In this document: positions 5,666 through 6,339 of the stretch, piece by piece
How the letters are laid out: every line of letters begins with the position of its first letter
Numbering within the stretch: position 1 is the first letter of the stretch
Source of the DNA: Caldisericota bacterium
GTDB taxonomy: Bacteria > Caldisericota > Caldisericia > Cryosericales > Cryosericaceae
Assembly (NCBI GenBank): GCA_026390195.1
Contig: JAPLGK010000193.1
Span: 1 to 6,339 of the forward strand
DNA length: 6,339 bases
Direction: 5' to 3'
Notes under the pieces: generated by a model
Databases searched by the model: none
Told to the model about the DNA's origin: nothing
Seen by the model: only the letters and a program-made list of their open reading frames with translations
Made by a program: the position numbers and the translations under genes

Positions 5666-5946
5666 CGGTGTTCCTCCTTGTGCTGCAGTCGCTTTGCATG
5701 AGTCTCAGCAAGATCCGCGACAAGGCTCACACCGGCCAGGCCCAGTGCACTCATGCTGCCAACAACTGCCAGCACTGACCAACCCAGTGGCCTGCTGACG
5801 AGGTGCATGACAAGAGCTCCCGCGAAGACAGCGCAGGCGACCAGGACGAGACCGATGCCTGCTCCGACCGCCAGATGAGCCAGCTCCCCTGCATGCTTTA
5901 CTTTCTTCAAGGATTGCACAAAGTATAAGGTAGCACTGTTCTTCAC
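5620..5946 (-). CDS. Putative small two-helix membrane protein
   Basis: A 108-codon frame from GTG 5946 to the stop at 5620, not matched to a family I recognise. Two long hydrophobic segments are visible (about 25-50, AVGAGIGLVLVACAVFAGAL..., and 55-80), followed by a charged, histidine-rich tail (AETHAKRLQHKEEH). This looks like a real membrane hairpin rather than a random translation. The GTG has no Shine-Dalgarno sequence and lies in an inverted repeat (5933-5951), so the true start may be a later GTG or TTG within the first 13 codons. The last 15 codons overlap the start of the carbonic anhydrase-like gene in another frame, and that gene's ribosome-binding site lies inside this one, suggesting coupling. 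Function unknown. Confidence 0.45.
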   Translation of the reverse strand: MKNSATLYFVQSLKKVKHAGELAHLAVGAGIGLVLVACAVFAGALVMHLVSRPLGWSVLAVVGSMSALGLAGVSLVADLAETHAKRLQHKEEHRCPGFFARSTERPRP

Positions 5947-5951
5947 AGTGC
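5933..5951. repeat. Perfect inverted repeat between divergent genes
   Basis: GCACTGT (5933-5939) and ACAGTGC (5945-5951) are exact reverse complements separated by five bases. The site lies between the minus-strand membrane-protein frame and the plus-strand binding-protein gene at 6014. It has the size and symmetry of a dimeric repressor operator, but could also be a small hairpin. No T run follows on either strand. Confidence 0.4.
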
Positions 5952-6013
5952 GATAGGGGTCGCTCGCTTTGATGATGGTTGCCAGAAGTCTGAATTATGC
6001 AGGAGGAGAGAGG

Positions 6014-6339
6014 ATGAAAAAGATAGCGTTTGCCCGCAGTATCGTTTTGATGGTTGTTACTGTAATGATCGTTACGGTCTTGACAGGATGCAAGACCCAG
6101 GGTGGAACACTCAACTGGGGGACTGACCCGACGTATGCGCCATTCGAGTACGCCGATGCAAGCAACAAGCCCACGGGGTTTGACGTCGAACTGATGGAAG
6201 CCATCGCAGCGAAGATGGGCAGGACGAGCAATCTGACCAGTGGGGCTTTTGACGGGCTTCTCCTTGCCCTGCAGGGAAAGAAGTTCGACGCGGTATGCGC
6301 CGCCATGACGATCACCCCTGAACGCGAGCAGGAAGTGAG
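6014..6339 (+). CDS. Second amino-acid solute-binding lipoprotein (5' part)
   Basis: The frame is open to the window edge, giving 108 residues of a family 3 solute-binding protein, under half of the usual length. A basic N-terminus and hydrophobic stretch lead to the lipobox LTGC, so Cys26 should carry the lipid anchor. The motifs TYAPFEYAD (40-48), NKPTGFDVEL (51-60), FDGLLLALQGKKFD (79-92) and MTITPERE (98-105, with Arg104 for the ligand carboxylate) align with those of the minus-strand copy at 4104-4940, so the two are paralogues facing apart. AGGAGG at 6001-6006 is seven bases before the ATG. No strong promoter is visible in the short upstream gap. Permease and ATPase genes may follow outside the window. 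Confidence 0.88.
   Translation, partial: MKKIAFARSIVLMVVTVMIVTVLTGCKTQGGTLNWGTDPTYAPFEYADASNKPTGFDVELMEAIAAKMGRTSNLTSGAFDGLLLALQGKKFDAVCAAMTITPEREQEV

Noticed and set aside
1..6339. CRISPR array, tRNA or rRNA genes, insertion sequence
   Set aside because: No regularly spaced repeats, no cloverleaf with a CCA-type acceptor end, no rRNA-like sequence and no transposase-like frame or long terminal inverted repeats were seen.

Overview
The window is bacterial, judged by its dense gene packing, strong GGAGG-type ribosome-binding sites, lipobox signal peptides and a sigma70-type promoter. G+C looks somewhat above half by eye (not counted). The ferredoxin:thioredoxin reductase (FTR) catalytic subunit fused to a rubredoxin-like domain, beside a glutaredoxin-like protein, suggests an anaerobe with ferredoxin-driven thiol redox control. 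The phylum cannot be fixed from the sequence alone.

Left part (1-910, + strand): the last 31 codons of a probable threonine aldolase, a 95-aa glutaredoxin-like protein, and the FTR catalytic chain with a C-terminal rubredoxin-like domain. They are tightly spaced and probably one operon. Region 911-1414 holds no ordinary gene. Its second half has a near-consensus promoter (1140-1168) and a long leader with two tiny overlapping reading frames (9 and 17 codons, the first with a strong Shine-Dalgarno sequence) and two mutually exclusive long-range pairings, one of which would lock up the start codon of the next gene. This is the most unusual part of the window.

Middle (1415-4018, + strand): a three-gene ABC-2 type exporter operon, with an ATPase followed by two different six-helix permeases, all overlapping end to start. 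The substrate is unknown. A perfect 19-bp hairpin (4038-4080) separates this operon from the convergent gene to its right.

Right part (4104-6339): a polar amino-acid-type solute-binding lipoprotein on the minus strand; upstream of it, also on the minus strand, a gamma-class carbonic anhydrase-family protein and a small two-helix membrane protein; then, divergent on the plus strand, a second, paralogous binding lipoprotein cut by the window edge. No importer permease or ATPase for these binding proteins lies inside the window; one could follow the right-hand copy beyond the edge.
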